Notes: generated by a model not told the origin, from the sequence alone. DNA of 64,000 bases from Mollicutes bacterium (GCA_003553945.1 PWEL01000025.1:24401-88400); one strand, 5' to 3'. Shown: positions 7,522 to 15,909, counted from the stretch's first letter. A program made the numbers and translations.

Positions 7522-10117
7522 CGCGTCTGAGTTCCTCGATACGCTTCTTGACGAGCGCATGTTCTTTTTTATAGCGTTCGAGCTTCCTGCGTTCTTCTTC
7601 GACTTTCTCCTTCGGGGCCTTCTCGACGAACTTCTCATTGCCCAGCATGCCCTCGGCGCGCTTGATCTCGCCTTCGAGCCGCTTGAGTTCTTCGCGCTGC
7701 CGCTCGAGCTCGGCGCTTAGGTCGACGAGGTCTCCGAGGGGGATATAGAGCGTGAAGCGGGCGTCGACGAAGGAGACGTTCTCCTTCTGCATCTCGATGT
7801 CCCGAGCGATTTCAAAGCGTCCGGGCGTGATGAAGGCGTCGAAGAGCTCGCGGTGCGCGGTGAGGATCTTCTCCGTGTTTGCATCGCAGGCGATATGGAT
7901 ATCGACCGGCTGACTGTTCGCGACCTGGTATTCATTGCGGACCTTGCGCACGCGATGAATCAGGGCTTTCACGATGTCGAACTGCTCGACGGCCTCCTCA
8001 TCCCTGATGAATGCATCCGCTTCAGGCCAGGGGGCGACCATGATCGATTCGGCGTCGCGCACGGGGAGGCGCTGATAGATCGATTCCGTCACGAAGGGCA
8101 TGAACGGGTGCAAGAGCTTGAGCACGGCGCGCCACACGTGATAGAGCACGGCTTTCGTGGCCGATTTCTCCGTACCTTCCTTCCTGAGAGCGAGCTTGCT
8201 GACTTCGACATACCAGGAGGCGACCTCCTCCCAGCTGAATTTATAGAGGTCCTTCGCGGCCTCGCCGAATTCAAAGGCGTCGTACTGGCGGTTCACCGCC
8301 TCGATGGTCTCCTTGAGACGCGTGAGGATCCAGCGGTCCTTGACATCCAGGGCGTCAGGGTCGATGCGTGCGTCCTCCTCGCTCATGTCCTCGATGTGCA
8401 TGAGGGTGAAGCGGGAGATGTTCCAGAGCTTGTTGATGAAATTCCAGCTGGATTCGACCTTCTCCATCTCGAAGCGAAGGTCCTGCCCGGGGGCGGAGTT
8501 GGTGGTGAGGAAATAACGGAGCGTGTCGATGCCGTGGCTCTCCTTGATGTCCATGGGGTCGACGCCGTTACCGAGGGACTTGCTCATCTTGCGGCCGTAG
8601 CGGTCGCGGATGAGGCCGTGGATGAGAACGTGTTTGAACGGTGTCTCGCCGGTGAACTCGAGGCCCTGAAAGATCATCCGGGCGACCCAGAAGAATATGA
8701 TGTCATAGCCCGTGATCATCGTCTGTGTGGGGTAGTAGCGTTTGAAATCCTCGGTCTCTTCAGGCCATCCGAGCGTAGAGAAGGGCCAGAGCGCTGAAGA
8801 GAACCAGGTATCGAGGACATCCTCGTCCTGTTCGTACCCTTCGGGCGGATTGTCACCGACATAGACATCGCCGTCCTCGCTGTAGTAGGCCGGAATGCGA
8901 TGCCCCCACCAGAGCTGTCGGGAGATGCACCAGTCCTGCACCTCCTCCATCCAGCGGCGGAAGGTCTTCTCGAAACGGGACGGGATGAACTCGGCAGCTG
9001 AATGTTCGAGCGCCTGATCCGCGAGCGGCCTCATCCTGACGAACCACTGAAGGGAAAGTCGCGGCTCGACGGGGACGCCCGTGCGTTCGCTGTGACCGAC
9101 GTTATGCACATGGTCCTCGACCTTCTCGAGGAGGCCTTCATCCTTTAAATCATCAAGCAAAGCCTTCCGGCACTCGAAACGATCCATGCCCTCATAAGGG
9201 CCGGCCATGTCGTTCATGCGGCCGTCCTCCTCCATGCATAGCGGTTTCTCAAGGTCATGGCGCTCACCCACCTCGAAGTCGTTCGGGTCATGTGCGGGGG
9301 TGACTTTGACGGCACCGGTGCCGAACTCCCTGTCGACCTGTTCATCGGCGATGATGGGGATGGCGCGCTCCGTCCCCGGAATCAGAACCTTTTTCCCGAG
9401 ATGCTTGCGCCGTTCACTATCATCAGGGTGGATCATGAGCGCGGTGTCGGCAAACATGGTCTCCGGACGCGTGGTGGCGATCAGGATGTAATCGCTCTTG
9501 TCCTCGAGACAGTAACGGAAATAATAGAGCTTGTCCTCCACTTCTTCATACTCGACTTCGATATTGGAGAGCGCGGTCTTCGCCTGCACATCCCAGTTGA
9601 TGATGCGGGCCTTGCGGTATATGAGCCCTTTCTCATAAAGGCGGATGAATACTTCGTTGACCGCACTGGAAAGCCCTTCATCCAGCGTGAACCGCTCCTT
9701 GTCGTAATCCACGCTGATGCCGAGGGCCGCCCACTGCGAGCGGATGATATCGGCGTAGCGCTCCTTCCACGACCACGCCTCTTCTAAAAACGCCTCGCGT
9801 CCGATTGCGCGCGGGTCGTCACCGCGCTCGCGGATCAGTGCGTCAATCTTCGCCTGTGTGGCGATGCCGGCATGGTCCATGCCGGGGAGATAGAGCGCAT
9901 CATAGCCTTCCATGCGCTTCTTGCGGATGATGAGGTCCTGAAGAGTGTTGTCCCACGCGTGTCCGAGGTGAAGGTTCCCCGTGACATTCGGGGGCGGGAT
10001 CACAATCGTATAGGGAGGCTTCTCAGAATCCCCGCTTTTGAAGAACCCCTGCTTCTTCCACCATTCATACGTGTCCGCTTCTACTTGTTTGTGCTCATAC
10101 TTCTTCGCCATGTCCAT
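7514..10117 (-). CDS. valS: Valyl-tRNA synthetase
   Basis: ValRS (867 aa), a class I synthetase that charges tRNA-Val and edits mischarged threonine. Signature H-L-G-H-A after P-P-N-V-T-G-N is at about residue 45, the CP1 editing domain follows, K-M-S-K-S is at about residue 520, then the anticodon-binding domain and a C-terminal coiled-coil arm of about 65 residues (from L-S-A-E-L-E-R-Q to the end). Start at 10117 has AGGAGG eight bases upstream. Controlled by the valine-specific T-box immediately upstream and overlapping folC downstream. Confidence 0.98.
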   Translation of the reverse strand: MDMAKKYEHKQVEADTYEWWKKQGFFKSGDSEKPPYTIVIPPPNVTGNLHLGHAWDNTLQDLIIRKKRMEGYDALYLPGMDHAGIATQAKIDALIRERGDDPRAIGREAFLEEAWSWKERYADIIRSQWAALGISVDYDKERFTLDEGLSSAVNEVFIRLYEKGLIYRKARIINWDVQAKTALSNIEVEYEEVEDKLYYFRYCLEDKSDYILIATTRPETMFADTALMIHPDDSERRKHLGKKVLIPGTERAIPIIADEQVDREFGTGAVKVTPAHDPNDFEVGERHDLEKPLCMEEDGRMNDMAGPYEGMDRFECRKALLDDLKDEGLLEKVEDHVHNVGHSERTGVPVEPRLSLQWFVRMRPLADQALEHSAAEFIPSRFEKTFRRWMEEVQDWCISRQLWWGHRIPAYYSEDGDVYVGDNPPEGYEQDEDVLDTWFSSALWPFSTLGWPEETEDFKRYYPTQTMITGYDIIFFWVARMIFQGLEFTGETPFKHVLIHGLIRDRYGRKMSKSLGNGVDPMDIKESHGIDTLRYFLTTNSAPGQDLRFEMEKVESSWNFINKLWNISRFTLMHIEDMSEEDARIDPDALDVKDRWILTRLKETIEAVNRQYDAFEFGEAAKDLYKFSWEEVASWYVEVSKLALRKEGTEKSATKAVLYHVWRAVLKLLHPFMPFVTESIYQRLPVRDAESIMVAPWPEADAFIRDEEAVEQFDIVKALIHRVRKVRNEYQVANSQPVDIHIACDANTEKILTAHRELFDAFITPGRFEIARDIEMQKENVSFVDARFTLYIPLGDLVDLSAELERQREELKRLEGEIKRAEGMLGNEKFVEKAPKEKVEEERRKLERYKKEHALVKKRIEELRRDV

Positions 10118-10129
10118 CTTGCATTCCTC

Positions 10130-10352
10130 CTATAAAAAACGCCTTATGTCAAAAGACACAAGGACGAAACTCTGTTCGCGGTACCACCTTTATTCCGGCT
10201 TCGTGCCGGCGCTCGAGACGTTAACGCCGTCGACGGGTCCGACTACGTATCACCGGACCACTCCGAGGTGACGTTCAACGGTCCGTCTACCGGTTCGCAG
10301 CTCCACCGGCTCTCTTCAAGACTTACCCGCCTACTCTTCCTCATCTTCGTGT
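10130..10352 (-). promoter_or_regulatory. Valine T-box riboswitch upstream of valS
   Basis: The minus strand carries the conserved T-box GGTGGTACCGCG (10177-10188), which pairs with the uncharged tRNA acceptor end in the antiterminator. Upstream lie the AGAGAG and GNTGxGAAxCGG elements of Stem I. The specifier is read as GTC (Val) at 10270-10272 within GAACGTCACC, the usual context. A terminator CCTTGTGTC/GACATAAGG with a T run is at 10132-10165. When tRNA-Val is uncharged the terminator is prevented and valS-folC is expressed. This leader fills the stretch of over 300 bases without a gene. Confidence 0.95.
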
Positions 10353-10359
10353 TATTCGT

Positions 10360-10388
10360 AGTGTATCACACCGTGAAGGGCTTTTCAA
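10360..10388 (-). promoter_or_regulatory. Promoter of the T-box-valS-folC unit
   Basis: TTGAAA (10383-10388) and TACACT (10360-10365) on the minus strand, 17 bp apart, ending just before the T-box leader. Confidence 0.65.
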
Positions 10389-10400
10389 CGCCAGGTTGAA

Positions 10401-10425
10401 AAAAGCGCGGAATGTATCCGCGCCT
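10401..10425 (-). terminator. Terminator of the pilin-like gene
   Basis: GCGCGGA/TCCGCGC stem (10405-10423) with a five-base loop and a run of T on the minus strand, three bases after the stop codon. Confidence 0.85.
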
Positions 10426-10427
10426 TT

Positions 10428-11552
10428 TTAATCGATGCGCTCCCAGGGGTGCCCGGGTTCGCCATGATTGGATTGCGGAGGGTCTCCCTCCGTCCAGTAC
10501 TGAGCCACAAAACGGTCGCCGCCATGTGTGACTTCATCGCCTTCTTCATAGATAGAATTCGGATGCCATTGTTCAGTGGATGATGCTTGCCACACTAGGC
10601 TTTGATCCGGACGGTCGCCTTGACTCCACCATGAAGCTTCATAAGAACTCCCCTGATATACGACTTCATCGCCGGCCTCATAGGTGTTATAGTAGCGCCA
10701 TTCATCGGTCAGGGCCTGCCAGCTGTAGGACGCTTCCGGCGATTCGCCTTGGTTCCATTCGTGGGCCTCGTATGTCTCCCCTTCATAAATGACTGTATCT
10801 CCGGCATCATAGGTGTTCGTAGGATGCCATTCACTAGTGAGGGCATTCCATGCATAGGAGTCAGAGGGAGGTTCTCCTTCATTCCAATATTGTGCACGGT
10901 ACAATGTCCCCTCATACTCTATTTCATCGCCTTCTTCATACCAATTATGTTGATGCCAGTTGTCGGATACGGCCTGCCAGACGGGGTCGGTCCCCGGTTC
11001 CGTCCCCTCTGTCCACCATTGGGCATAATAAACCGTGCCATTGTGGATGACTTCCTCGCCTTCTGTGTAAGTTGTTTCAGTAGACCATGATGAGGCTTCC
11101 TGATCGCTTTCTTCGTCTTCATCGGGAATTGCGGGAGTATGCTGTGCACGATGGACATGGTCCTGCTCACCGCTCGAAGGGACCTTTCCTGAAACGATGC
11201 GAATGCCATCCTCATCATAAGGGAATGACAATTCACCCTCCTTGGCGTATACGACTTCGAAGGCCCGCAGGTTCTGCACGCGGACAAAATAGGCATAATC
11301 ATCCTCAATGTTATTCACGAAGTCATCCAGTTGAGACTCCAATAAGACATCTCCTGTTTCGCAGCTATGATGCCCTATGCTTCGGCAGTACTCGCCCGCG
11401 GCATATTCAATCTCCCGGGCCTGCTGGAGCACGGTGTCCTTCTGGGTGTTCTCAAGAGTCCTCGACGCTACGGGGTAGGACACCCCTGCAACGATCGCAA
11501 GCAACACGATGACGATCAGAACTTCAAAAATCGTCAGTCCTTTTTGATTCAA
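10428..11552 (-). CDS. Type IV pilin-like protein with five tandem chitin-binding-type (CBM5/12) repeats
   Basis: The N-terminus reads NQKG-LTIFEVLIVIVLLAIVAGVS. This is a class III signal with cleavage after Gly, a Glu at mature position 5 and a single hydrophobic helix, as in type IV pilins and ComG pseudopilins. Residues about 30-130 form a small globular part with C-x8-C. After an acidic linker come five repeats of about 43 residues with the pattern Y-x-x-G-D-x-V-x-Y-x-G-x-x-Y-x-A-x-x-W-x-x-G-x-x-P-x(5)-W, the carbohydrate-binding module family 5/12 (ChtBD3) found in chitinases. The likely product is an envelope-anchored or fibre-incorporated polysaccharide-binding adhesin. No pilus assembly genes lie in the window. 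TTG 11552 is preferred because GGAGG sits eight bases before it; ATG 11558 is only two bases from GGAGG and ATG 11567 lacks one. Confidence 0.85.
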   Translation of the reverse strand: MNQKGLTIFEVLIVIVLLAIVAGVSYPVASRTLENTQKDTVLQQAREIEYAAGEYCRSIGHHSCETGDVLLESQLDDFVNNIEDDYAYFVRVQNLRAFEVVYAKEGELSFPYDEDGIRIVSGKVPSSGEQDHVHRAQHTPAIPDEDEESDQEASSWSTETTYTEGEEVIHNGTVYYAQWWTEGTEPGTDPVWQAVSDNWHQHNWYEEGDEIEYEGTLYRAQYWNEGEPPSDSYAWNALTSEWHPTNTYDAGDTVIYEGETYEAHEWNQGESPEASYSWQALTDEWRYYNTYEAGDEVVYQGSSYEASWWSQGDRPDQSLVWQASSTEQWHPNSIYEEGDEVTHGGDRFVAQYWTEGDPPQSNHGEPGHPWERID

Positions 11553-11568
11553 AGCCATCTCCTCCATG

Positions 11569-11591
11569 GCGCAGCTATTAAAAAGCTGCGC
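11569..11591 (-). promoter_or_regulatory. Stem-loop just before the pilin ribosome binding site
   Basis: A perfect 8-bp stem GCGCAGCT/AGCTGCGC with a 7-base AT loop ends a few bases before GGAGG. It has no T run, so it is not a terminator. It may be the expression platform of the leader structure upstream or an mRNA stabiliser. Confidence 0.6.
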
Positions 11592-11599
11592 ATTCGATT

Positions 11600-11676
11600 G
11601 AATGGAAGCTGGCTGTCTCGATGAGACCCTCTAGCTTTCCGCCGCCGGGTCACCCCGGTTTTGGCTTTGGCATTTT
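11600..11676 (-). promoter_or_regulatory. Structured leader resembling a c-di-GMP-I (GEMM) riboswitch
   Basis: Reading the minus strand: a G-C-C-A-A-A-G-C-C segment; a strong ACCGGG-GTGA-CCCGG hairpin closed by a GNRA loop; then GGCGGAAAGCTAGAGGGTCT; a GTCTC-ATC-GAGAC hairpin; and GACAGCCAGCTTCC. Order and spacing follow the GEMM pattern (GCAAA, GNRA hairpin, GACGCAAAGCyACxGGyCT, then G-x-CAGCCxGGxTxCC). The outer P1 pairing is weaker than in known examples and CGCAAAGC is CGGAAAGC here. It lies between a good promoter and the pilin-like gene, a typical location for this class. The match is by eye only; a variant or different RNA class is possible. Confidence 0.5.
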
Positions 11677-11682
11677 AATATA

Positions 11683-11711
11683 ATACTATATCATACTGAA
11701 CGAGTTGTCAA
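11683..11711 (-). promoter_or_regulatory. Promoter of the pilin-like gene
   Basis: TTGACA (11706-11711, perfect consensus) and TAGTAT (11683-11688) on the minus strand with 17 bp between them. The -35 overlaps the engB stop codon. It gives the pilin-like gene its own transcript beginning at the structured leader. Confidence 0.8.
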
Positions 11712-12292
11712 GCTCCCTCTCTCAATGAGGCGCTGTCTTCGGTGAAGATTCCGCGGACTTGCTCGACATTCATCCCATCCTTCGAGAAGGGGATGACGTC
11801 GATGTCTTCGGTGAAATGGGACTCGAGGCGCTCGATGTAGTGCTTTCGCCTGCCCTTGGAGATCTTGTCCGTCTTGGTGGCGACGATGGTGAAGGGGACG
11901 TTGTGATGCGCTAGGTATTCAGCCATCAACAGATCGTCCTCGAGGGGCGGATGCCGGAAGTCCACAAGCAAAAGGGCGTGTCTCAAGACACCACGGGTGG
12001 CGATATAGGTCTCGACCATCTCGCCGAAGGTCTCGCGCTCGCGCTTGCTCTTCTTCGCGTAGCCATACCCCGGTGCGTCGACGATATAGAAGGCGCGGTC
12101 GACACGGTAGAAATTGAGCGTGCGCGTGCGCCCGGGCTTCTGGGAGATATAGGCGATATTGCGGTTCAGGACGGTGTTGATGAGCGTGCTCTTGCCGACA
12201 TTGCTTCTGCCGAGGAGGAGATATTCATCGAGGCCGTCCTCGGGGAAATCCGACGGCGTGGCGACGATCTTCGGCTGTTCGACTTTGTACAT
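11708..12292 (-). CDS. engB: Ribosome biogenesis GTP-binding protein EngB (YsxC/YihA)
   Basis: A small TRAFAC GTPase (194 aa) needed for large-subunit assembly. G1 is G-R-S-N-V-G-K-S-T-L near residue 28, the G2 threonine follows in K-P-G-R-T-R-T, G3 is D-A-P-G-Y-G-Y-A and G4 is T-K-T-D-K. AGAGGTGA precedes the start. It lies 42 bases after lon, the same order as lonA-ysxC in Bacillus, and is probably co-transcribed with it. Confidence 0.97.
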   Translation of the reverse strand: MYKVEQPKIVATPSDFPEDGLDEYLLLGRSNVGKSTLINTVLNRNIAYISQKPGRTRTLNFYRVDRAFYIVDAPGYGYAKKSKRERETFGEMVETYIATRGVLRHALLLVDFRHPPLEDDLLMAEYLAHHNVPFTIVATKTDKISKGRRKHYIERLESHFTEDIDVIPFSKDGMNVEQVRGIFTEDSASLREGA

Positions 12293-12334
12293 GGCTTCAC
12301 CTCTTCATGAAGAAAAGGCAATCCGGAGATTGCC

Positions 12335-14665
12335 TTATTGCTGGATCAGTGATTGTTCAAGCACGGCGCCTACGCTGTCGACTGTCTGGATGTCGATGGC
12401 TTCGCGTACTTCATCGGGGACATCGTCGATGTCGCGGGAATTCTCCTCGGGGATGAGGATTTTCTTGAGACCGCCCCTGTGCGCGGCGATGGCCTTCTCT
12501 TTAAGGCCGCCTACCGGAAGGATGCGTCCGCGGAGCGTAATCTCGCCCGTCATGCCGATGGTGGGGTCGACTTTCTTGTTGGTGAGGGCGCTGATCAGGG
12601 CGATGGCGATGGTGATGCCTGCGCTTGGTCCGTCCTTGGGGATCGAGCCCTCGGGCACGTGGATATGGACGTTGCTGTTTTCGAAGATGTCCTTGCTGAC
12701 GCCGAAGGTCTCGTGGTTGGCCTTGACATAGGAGAGCGCCGCCTCGGCGGATTCCTTCATGACATCGCCGAGCTGTCCGGTGAGCGAGAGCTTGCCGTTG
12801 CCTTTGTAGTAGGCGACTTCAACGGCGAGCGTGTCGCCGCCGAACTGGGTATAGGCGAGGCCGGTCGCGAGGCCCACCTGCGGTTCCTTGTCGGTCGCGG
12901 AGCGGACATACTTGGGCTTGCCGAGGAAGTCCTCGAGGTTGTCCTTCGTGACGTCGACTTCCTTCTCCTCCTTGGCGAGGATGCGCTTGATGGCCTTGCG
13001 TACGATCTTGCCGATGACCCTGTCGAGCTGTCTGACGCCGGCCTCACGCGTGTACTCGCGGATCATGCGCATGATGGCGTCCTCGGAGATGGAGAGTTTC
13101 TTCTCTTCAAGTCCGTGCGTCTCGAGCTGCTTGTGGATGAGATGGCGCTTGGCGATGTTATATTTTTCGATCTCGGTGTAGCTCGAGAGCTCGATGATCT
13201 CCATGCGGTCCCTGAGGGGTGCGGGGATGTTGCCGAGGTAGTTGCCGGTCGTGATGAAGAGGACCTGCGAGAGGTCGTATTGGTCTTCTAGATAGTGGTC
13301 GCTGAAATATTTGTTCTGGCCGGGGTCGAGGACCTCGAGCATTGCGGACGAGGGGTCGCCCTTGTAGTCGTAGCCGAGTTTGTCGATCTCATCGAGGAGG
13401 AACAGCGGGTTGATGACCTTGGCCTTGCGCATGCCTTGAAGAATGCGGCCGGGGAGCGCGCCGAGGTAGGTCCGCCTGTGTCCGCGGATCTCCGATTCGT
13501 CCTTGATGCCGCCGAGCGACTGCTTGACGAACTTGCGGTTGAGCGCCGTGGCGACGGACTGGGCGAGCGATGTCTTGCCGACGCCGGGCGGGCCGACGAG
13601 GCAGAGGATGGTCTGGGGATTCTTGCCGGTCAGGAGCTTGACGGAGAGATATTCAACGATGCGCTCCTTGACCTTCTCAAGCCCGTAATGCGTCTCTTCA
13701 AGTGTCCGCTGGGCCTTCCTGATATCGGTCTCGTCCTCGCTTTTCTCCTGCCAGGGGAGGTCGATGAGGAAGTCGAGGTATGTGCGGATCACGCCGCTCT
13801 CGCCGCTGGATGCGGGGAGCGATTCGTAGCGAGAGAGCTCATAGAGGGCCTTCTCCTCGATATGCTCCGGCATGCCCTTGGCTTTGATCTTCTCGCGGAG
13901 GTCTTCTATCTCGGATTCCTTCTTGGCCTTGTCGCCGAGTTCTTCCTGGATGGCGCGGAGCTTCTCGCGAAGATAGTACTCGCGCTGGTTCTCGTCGATG
14001 TTCTTCTTGACGGTGCGGTTGATCTTCTCCTCGATCTCGCTCATGTGGCGCTCTTTCTCCATGTCCTGCAGGAGATAGTTGAGACGCTGTTCGACAGAGT
14101 CGGTCTCGAGGTATTTGAATTTTTCATTCTCGGCGATCTTCAGGTTGCTCGCGAGCTTGTCGACGAGCTTGTCGCTGCTGATGCCGGACTGGATCGCCTC
14201 GAGGCACTGCTTGGGGTTGTTGAGGAGGGACTGCGCGTTCTCAGTGACCTGCTTTTGGATCATGCGGACGAGCGCGACCTCTTCATCCTGGTCCTTGAAT
14301 ACCGAGGGACGGGTCTCGAAACGGACGTTCATATAGGGGTCCGTCTGCTCGTATTCCTCGATCTCCGCCCGTACGATGGGGTCGAACTTGACCTTGAAGT
14401 TGCCGTTGGGCAGCTTGATCTTGATGCCGATCTTCGCGACGACGCCCCACGAAAGCATATCCGACTCGCCGGGTTCCTCGACGTTCGGATCCTTCTGTAT
14501 GAGAAGCAGCACATAGCTGTCGTGATTGCGTTCAGCTTCTAAGAGCGCGCTCTTGGAAAGCGAACGCCCCACCTCGGTGCGTACGTCCGTGTTGGGAAAG
14601 GGAGCGAGACCGCGTATGGCGATGCTCGGGAGCGATTGTTGTACTTGTTCTTGGGAATCAAACAT
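12335..14665 (-). CDS. lon: ATP-dependent Lon protease (LonA)
   Basis: Cytosolic AAA+ serine protease (776 aa) that degrades misfolded and regulatory proteins. In order: N-terminal substrate-binding LON domain (about 1-200), coiled-coil linker, AAA+ module with Walker A G-P-P-G-V-G-K-T-S near residue 355 and Walker B F-L-L-D-E-I-D-K, sensor region, and C-terminal protease domain with the catalytic Ser in P-K-D-G-P-S-A-G and the Lys in L-K-E-K-A-I-A-A-H. Length is normal for LonA. Upstream lies a promoter with a leader of about 95 bases; I see no clear CIRCE or CtsR box in it. Confidence 0.98.
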   Translation of the reverse strand: MFDSQEQVQQSLPSIAIRGLAPFPNTDVRTEVGRSLSKSALLEAERNHDSYVLLLIQKDPNVEEPGESDMLSWGVVAKIGIKIKLPNGNFKVKFDPIVRAEIEEYEQTDPYMNVRFETRPSVFKDQDEEVALVRMIQKQVTENAQSLLNNPKQCLEAIQSGISSDKLVDKLASNLKIAENEKFKYLETDSVEQRLNYLLQDMEKERHMSEIEEKINRTVKKNIDENQREYYLREKLRAIQEELGDKAKKESEIEDLREKIKAKGMPEHIEEKALYELSRYESLPASSGESGVIRTYLDFLIDLPWQEKSEDETDIRKAQRTLEETHYGLEKVKERIVEYLSVKLLTGKNPQTILCLVGPPGVGKTSLAQSVATALNRKFVKQSLGGIKDESEIRGHRRTYLGALPGRILQGMRKAKVINPLFLLDEIDKLGYDYKGDPSSAMLEVLDPGQNKYFSDHYLEDQYDLSQVLFITTGNYLGNIPAPLRDRMEIIELSSYTEIEKYNIAKRHLIHKQLETHGLEEKKLSISEDAIMRMIREYTREAGVRQLDRVIGKIVRKAIKRILAKEEKEVDVTKDNLEDFLGKPKYVRSATDKEPQVGLATGLAYTQFGGDTLAVEVAYYKGNGKLSLTGQLGDVMKESAEAALSYVKANHETFGVSKDIFENSNVHIHVPEGSIPKDGPSAGITIAIALISALTNKKVDPTIGMTGEITLRGRILPVGGLKEKAIAAHRGGLKKILIPEENSRDIDDVPDEVREAIDIQTVDSVGAVLEQSLIQQ

Positions 14666-14768
14666 ATGGTCACCTCATTTAACAGTGTGCGCTATGGCAA
14701 ATATACCGTATCCTGCGTCACTGTGCAATTTATTAACACTGACATGAGTGCATGCGCATTTATTATGC

Positions 14769-14797
14769 ATTATACAAATCATTTAGCGTTTAGGCAA
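14769..14797 (-). promoter_or_regulatory. Promoter of lon-engB
   Basis: TTGCCT (14792-14797) and TATAAT (14769-14774) on the minus strand, 17 bp apart, about 100 bases before the lon start. Confidence 0.7.
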
Positions 14798-14807
14798 TGA
14801 AAAAGGT

Positions 14808-14837
14808 AAAAAAATAGTGTGTCCGAAAACACACTAT
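14808..14837 (-). terminator. Terminator of ptsH
   Basis: ATAGTGTGT/ACACACTAT, a 9-bp stem (14814-14837) with seven T following on the minus strand; the stem begins inside the ptsH stop codon. Confidence 0.92.
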
Positions 14838-15100
14838 CACTCCGTCAGACCGAGTTCCTTCATCGTCTCGACGAGTGTGTCGAGCACTTCCTCTGCGTCA
14901 TCGCCGTCGGCTTCTAGTGTCACTTCGGCGTTCTGCGGGATGCCGAGTGACATCACGCCCATGACGCTCTTGAGGTTCGCCTCGTTGTCCTGATAGGAGA
15001 TCTGGATGGTGTTTTCGTAAGTGCCCGCTTTCTTGGATAGCTGAGAGGCGGGACGGGCATGCATTCCCGCTTCATCTGTGATGGTCACAGTCCGTTTCAT
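14837..15100 (-). CDS. ptsH: Phosphocarrier protein HPr
   Basis: HPr (87 aa) carries phosphate from Enzyme I to the sugar-specific EIIA proteins. The active-site histidine lies in G-M-H-A-R-P-A-S near residue 15. The regulatory serine is in N-L-K-S-V-M-G-V-M near residue 46, the site of HPr kinase in Firmicutes, which suggests carbon catabolite control in addition to transport. Start overlaps the stop of the upstream HAD gene by 4 bases (ATGA). The pairing with a HAD phosphatase, not ptsI, is unusual. Confidence 0.97.
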   Translation of the reverse strand: MKRTVTITDEAGMHARPASQLSKKAGTYENTIQISYQDNEANLKSVMGVMSLGIPQNAEVTLEADGDDAEEVLDTLVETMKELGLTE

Positions 15101-15909
15101 CGGTTTTCACCTTCTTTAAAGATGTCATGATGGGCGAGCGTATCCGCGACCCCGTCCCTGTCAGCTTCAAGACGTGTCACGAATGTCGCCGCCTGTTTCG
15201 CCTTAATTGTACCATTTTTCATCGCGAATGAAAAACGAACCGCTTGCAGCATCTCTTCATCGTTGTCGTTGTCGCCGAATACGGCGACCTCTTCGGAACT
15301 CAGACCGTAATAGGCAATCAAGCGGCGTATGGCCGTGCCCTTGTCCGCGCCTATAGGTGTGATGTCGAGGAAGGTGTCCTGGCTCTTCGTTACATGGGCG
15401 GAGAGAGGCTCAAAGCGTTTCTGGAGCGCTTCTTCCTGCTTCTGGGTCTTGAGTTCGACAAGAATCTTGTAGGCATCGATGCCGCACAGATACTCGAAAT
15501 CATCGGTGTATTTGATATCGAAGGAAGCGCCGGCCGACCTTGCGAACGCTTCAATCAGCCGCATGCGCTCACTGTCCGGGCCGACGATGCGCTCTCTTTG
15601 ATAGATCGCGACACTGACACCCGCCTCGAATGCGTCTTCGAGGACCTTCCTCTGGGCATCCTTTTCAATGATTGTCTCGACGAGCGTCGTGTCCGCCTCG
15701 ATGATCGCGCCGTTATTGTAGATGGCGGCGGAGACGACGCCGATGCGCTCTATGAAAGGGCGGGCCGTCGATTCGGTGCGGCCCGTGGCCACAGCGACAT
15801 CGACGCCGCGTGCATCGAGGGCGCTCAGGGCTTCGACGGTGCGCTCGGAGAGATGCTTGTCGCTATGAAGCAGAGTGTTGTCAAGGTCGAACACGGCGAG
15901 TTTAATCAT
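15097..15909 (-). CDS. HAD-superfamily (Cof-type, class IIB) phosphatase
   Basis: About 270 aa. Motif I D-L-D-N-T-L-L is near residue 8 (nucleophile Asp plus acid/base Asp), motif II A-T-G-R-T follows, and motif IV G-D-N-D-N-D-E-E-M-L is near residue 215; a class IIB cap lies between. This is the Cof/YidA-type fold, which hydrolyses sugar phosphates or other small phosphates; the substrate cannot be named. AGGGAGTGA precedes the start. The gene begins directly behind the tig terminator and overlaps ptsH by 4 bases, so it may act on a metabolite tied to PTS sugars. Confidence 0.9.
   Translation of the reverse strand: MIKLAVFDLDNTLLHSDKHLSERTVEALSALDARGVDVAVATGRTESTARPFIERIGVVSAAIYNNGAIIEADTTLVETIIEKDAQRKVLEDAFEAGVSVAIYQRERIVGPDSERMRLIEAFARSAGASFDIKYTDDFEYLCGIDAYKILVELKTQKQEEALQKRFEPLSAHVTKSQDTFLDITPIGADKGTAIRRLIAYYGLSSEEVAVFGDNDNDEEMLQAVRFSFAMKNGTIKAKQAATFVTRLEADRDGVADTLAHHDIFKEGENR

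Noticed and set aside
13295..14542. Long plus-strand open frame (415 codons) opposite lon
   Set aside because: It lies wholly antisense to a clear Lon, has low-complexity Leu/Asp/Val-rich composition and no ribosome binding site; a by-product of third-position GC bias.
14690..14760. CIRCE or CtsR heat-shock operator before lon
   Set aside because: Only imperfect TCACTGT/AACACTGA similarity; no TTAGCACTC-N9-GAGTGCTAA and no tandem GGTCAAA.
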